A DNA stretch of 6,844 nt from NCBI GenBank assembly GCA_009925805.1, contig RFQF01000107.1, positions 1-6,844 of the forward strand. Reading direction: 5' to 3'. Below the pieces are notes generated by a model that searched no databases, was not told the DNA's origin, and saw only the letters and a program-made list of their open reading frames with translations. The first letter of the stretch is position 1, and each line of letters begins with the position of its first letter. This DNA is from Flavobacteriia bacterium. GTDB taxonomy: Bacteria; Bacteroidota; Bacteroidia; Flavobacteriales_D; Crocinitomicaceae. Shown here piece after piece: positions 4,994 through 6,844 of the stretch. The position numbers and the translations under genes were made by a program.

Positions 4994-6844
4994 CTACCCC
5001 ACCTCTCGGTAACGCACATCATCCATCCAGCGCAATTTTTGCATTTCGCCTACCTCAAGTGCGTAATAATCGTACGTTTCAGCAACGACTCCTTTGAGCC
5101 GATAAATGCCTTTTCCTTGAAAGGGGTATTTTCTACCGGACTCAGGGAAGTGTACGGTATCTATGGTATCTCCTTGTTGATCCAGAAAGGTTCCAAAATG
5201 CATGTAATCTCCCCGGCTCGTTTTGGACTTTTTAACTGCCACGAGATACCCGTAAGTTTCGATGTGGAGACTTCGGCAGGAGGGTATTTGAGCAGCAACG
5301 GTGTGTGCGGGAATTAATTCAGAAAGAAGATCGAAAGGATTGCATAAAGGAAACCCGAGTAAATCCAGTTGATCGAACACTTCCTCCATGGGATGTTCTT
5401 CAAAATCCGGGAGCGTAAATTCTTGCACAGGCACCACAAACAATCCCTGTTGCTTAAACTTTGGGGGTGTTTTAACCAGTCGATAATGCGCTCGCCACAA
5501 CAACTGCTTGCGCTGTAGGTTAAAAACCCTAAACGCTCCGATGCGAATTAAAATCGCTAACTGATCCAAGGGCATGTGTACCCGGTTCATAAAATCTTCA
5601 AAATCCTTGAATACCCCATTTGTTGTGCGTTCTTCGAGCAGATTCCGGACGACCTCAGCCTCCAATCCTTCCAGCAATACAAAGCCCAACACCAAGCGTT
5701 TTCCGTACAGCACGCAAGGATAAAAACCCTCTTGAATGCAGGGAGCTTCCACGGTGGCTCCGTACTTTCGTGCCTCGTGCACGTAAATCTCCGTGCGGTA
5801 ATACCCCCCAAAATTATTGACCGTAGCGGTCATGTATTCCAACGGAAAATAGGCTTTGAGGTAAAGGCTTTGATAGCTTTCAACCGCATACGAAGCAGAA
5901 TGTCCCTTGGAAAAAGCATATCCCGCAAAACTGGCAATCTGATTCCAAACGGCGTCAATCAATTCGCTTGCATAGCCCCGTTGCAAACAATTCGTATAAA
6001 ACGTGGACTGAACCTTCGTGAATTCTTCTCGTGAACGGAACTTCCCCGACATCCCTCGTCGCAGCACATCGGCTTCCGCCAAACTCAACCCCGCAAAATA
6101 ATGAGCCACCTTGATCACGTCTTCCTGGTACACCATCACCCCATAGGTATCGGGCATGATTTCCAGCAACAAGGGATTGGCTTGTTTTCGTCGCTCGGGA
6201 TTTCGATGCCTCAGGATATACTCGCTCATCATCCCCGATTGCGAAACCCCCGGGCGTATAATCGAACTGGCGGCCACTAATTCGAGATAGGTAGCTACTT
6301 TCAACTTAATCATGAGCATGCGCATGGCGGGAGACTCCACATAAAAACACCCTAAAGCCTTAGCCTCTAAAAGCATCGTTCTGATTTTGGGATCTTCCTT
6401 AAAGCGCTGCATGTTATGAATATCCTCTACAGGGACGTTTGGCTGATTGTAGGCAATAATATCAAGGGCTTCACGGATTTTTCCCAACCCTCGCTGACTG
6501 AGCACATCGAACTTATACAAGCCCACATCCTCGGCTTCAAGCATCGAAAACTGCGTAGTTGGAAAACCTTTGGGGGGCATGAACGTAGCGGAAAACCACG
6601 TAATCGGACGTTCACTGATAATAATTCCTCCCGAATGCACACTCAAGTGCGATGGTTTATCCTGCAAATAGGCCGCATAGCGCAGTACCAGCGCCGACAT
6701 ACTGTCCGCCTGATGGGCCGAAATACTGCGATTGCTGAGTTTGTCAATCTCGGACTTTGGCAAACCAAAGACCTTCCCCAATTCGCGCACGGTTGCCTTG
6801 TACTGAAAAGTGTTGTACGTGCACAACCACGCAGCGTTCGGATA
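4994..6844 (-). CDS. dnaE: Alternative DNA polymerase III alpha subunit (DnaE paralogue, DnaE2-like), 5' end beyond the window
   Basis: The reading frame is open to the right edge (616 codons visible), so the N-terminal PHP domain and the first two catalytic aspartates are off-window. Residues below are numbered from the codon at 6824-6826. ATVRELGKVFGLPKSEIDKL (11-30) is the palm segment that follows the PDxDxD motif. HLSVHSGGIIIS (60-71) and GLYKFDVLSQRGLGKIREAL (102-121) follow, with D107 as the third palm aspartate. GCFYVESPAMRML (159-171), RPGV (191-194), VMVYQEDVIKVA (230-241), ADVLRRGMSGK (252-262) and GYAFSKGHSASYA (302-314) form the fingers and nucleotide-binding elements. A helix-hairpin-helix-like region spans ~405-432, a QxxLF clamp-binding candidate is at 459-463, and an OB fold at ~516-600 ends the chain. 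The wording (FDVLSQRGLG, SIIRPGV) matches the second, shorter DnaE of Bacteroidetes rather than the replicative enzyme, suggesting DNA repair or translesion synthesis. Polymerase identity is firm; the cellular role is inferred. Confidence 0.93.
   Translation of the reverse strand, partial: YPNAAWLCTYNTFQYKATVRELGKVFGLPKSEIDKLSNRSISAHQADSMSALVLRYAAYLQDKPSHLSVHSGGIIISERPITWFSATFMPPKGFPTTQFSMLEAEDVGLYKFDVLSQRGLGKIREALDIIAYNQPNVPVEDIHNMQRFKEDPKIRTMLLEAKALGCFYVESPAMRMLMIKLKVATYLELVAASSIIRPGVSQSGMMSEYILRHRNPERRKQANPLLLEIMPDTYGVMVYQEDVIKVAHYFAGLSLAEADVLRRGMSGKFRSREEFTKVQSTFYTNCLQRGYASELIDAVWNQIASFAGYAFSKGHSASYAVESYQSLYLKAYFPLEYMTATVNNFGGYYRTEIYVHEARKYGATVEAPCIQEGFYPCVLYGKRLVLGFVLLEGLEAEVVRNLLEERTTNGVFKDFEDFMNRVHMPLDQLAILIRIGAFRVFNLQRKQLLWRAHYRLVKTPPKFKQQGLFVVPVQEFTLPDFEEHPMEEVFDQLDLLGFPLCNPFDLLSELIPAHTVAAQIPSCRSLHIETYGYLVAVKKSKTSRGDYMHFGTFLDQQGDTIDTVHFPESGRKYPFQGKGIYRLKGVVAETYDYYALEVGEMQKLRWMDDVRYREVG

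Noticed and set aside
6824..6826. TTG as a possible start codon for the polymerase gene
   Set aside because: The frame stays open upstream to the window edge, and the residues there (YPNAAW) continue the palm domain. The gene clearly begins off-window.

Overview
The window looks like ordinary chromosome from a member of the Bacteroidetes, probably near the Flavobacteriales. This is a family-level judgement from memory, not a database result. The reasons are: a Mur ligase of the Bacteroidetes 'peptidoglycan synthetase' type, a DAO-fold oxidoreductase with the N-terminus I associate with that phylum, a DUF2452 protein, a second, non-replicative DnaE-type polymerase whose wording matches Bacteroidetes copies, and a secreted protein with an '...RAQ' signal peptide followed by a carboxypeptidase-regulatory-like domain. 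Intergenic DNA is AT-rich, and the start sites lack well-spaced Shine-Dalgarno sequences, as is common in that phylum.

Layout from left to right. Bases 1-483 (minus) hold the N-terminal 161 residues of an Mpl/MurC-like ligase, cut by the window edge. A 79-bp gap separates it from a 920-residue exported protein (563-3325, minus) with an N-terminal beta-sandwich domain, a long run of degenerate TPR-like helical hairpins, a charged coiled coil and a small conserved-looking C-terminal module. An 81-bp divergent intergenic region carrying a perfect 9-bp inverted repeat separates it from a plus-strand pair: an FAD-dependent amine/amino-acid oxidase-like protein (3407-4525) and, overlapping it by an ATGA, a DUF2452 protein (4522-4992). 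One base after that stop codon ends the convergent minus-strand dnaE-like gene (4994 to the right edge). It contains the C-terminal ~616 residues of an alternative DNA polymerase III alpha subunit, including the third catalytic aspartate, a candidate sliding-clamp-binding motif and the OB fold.

How the genes might work together: only the oxidoreductase/DUF2452 pair shows strong physical coupling. The large exported protein and the Mur ligase may share a transcript and both concern the cell envelope, but no functional link is demonstrated. The polymerase is probably an independent, repair or translesion-type gene.

I see no tRNA, rRNA, CRISPR, insertion sequence, attachment site, origin or convincing intrinsic terminator. 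No stretch over 100 bases lacks a gene. Nothing here is clearly a new defence or mobile system. The least understood items are the 920-residue protein and the coupled DUF2452 gene.
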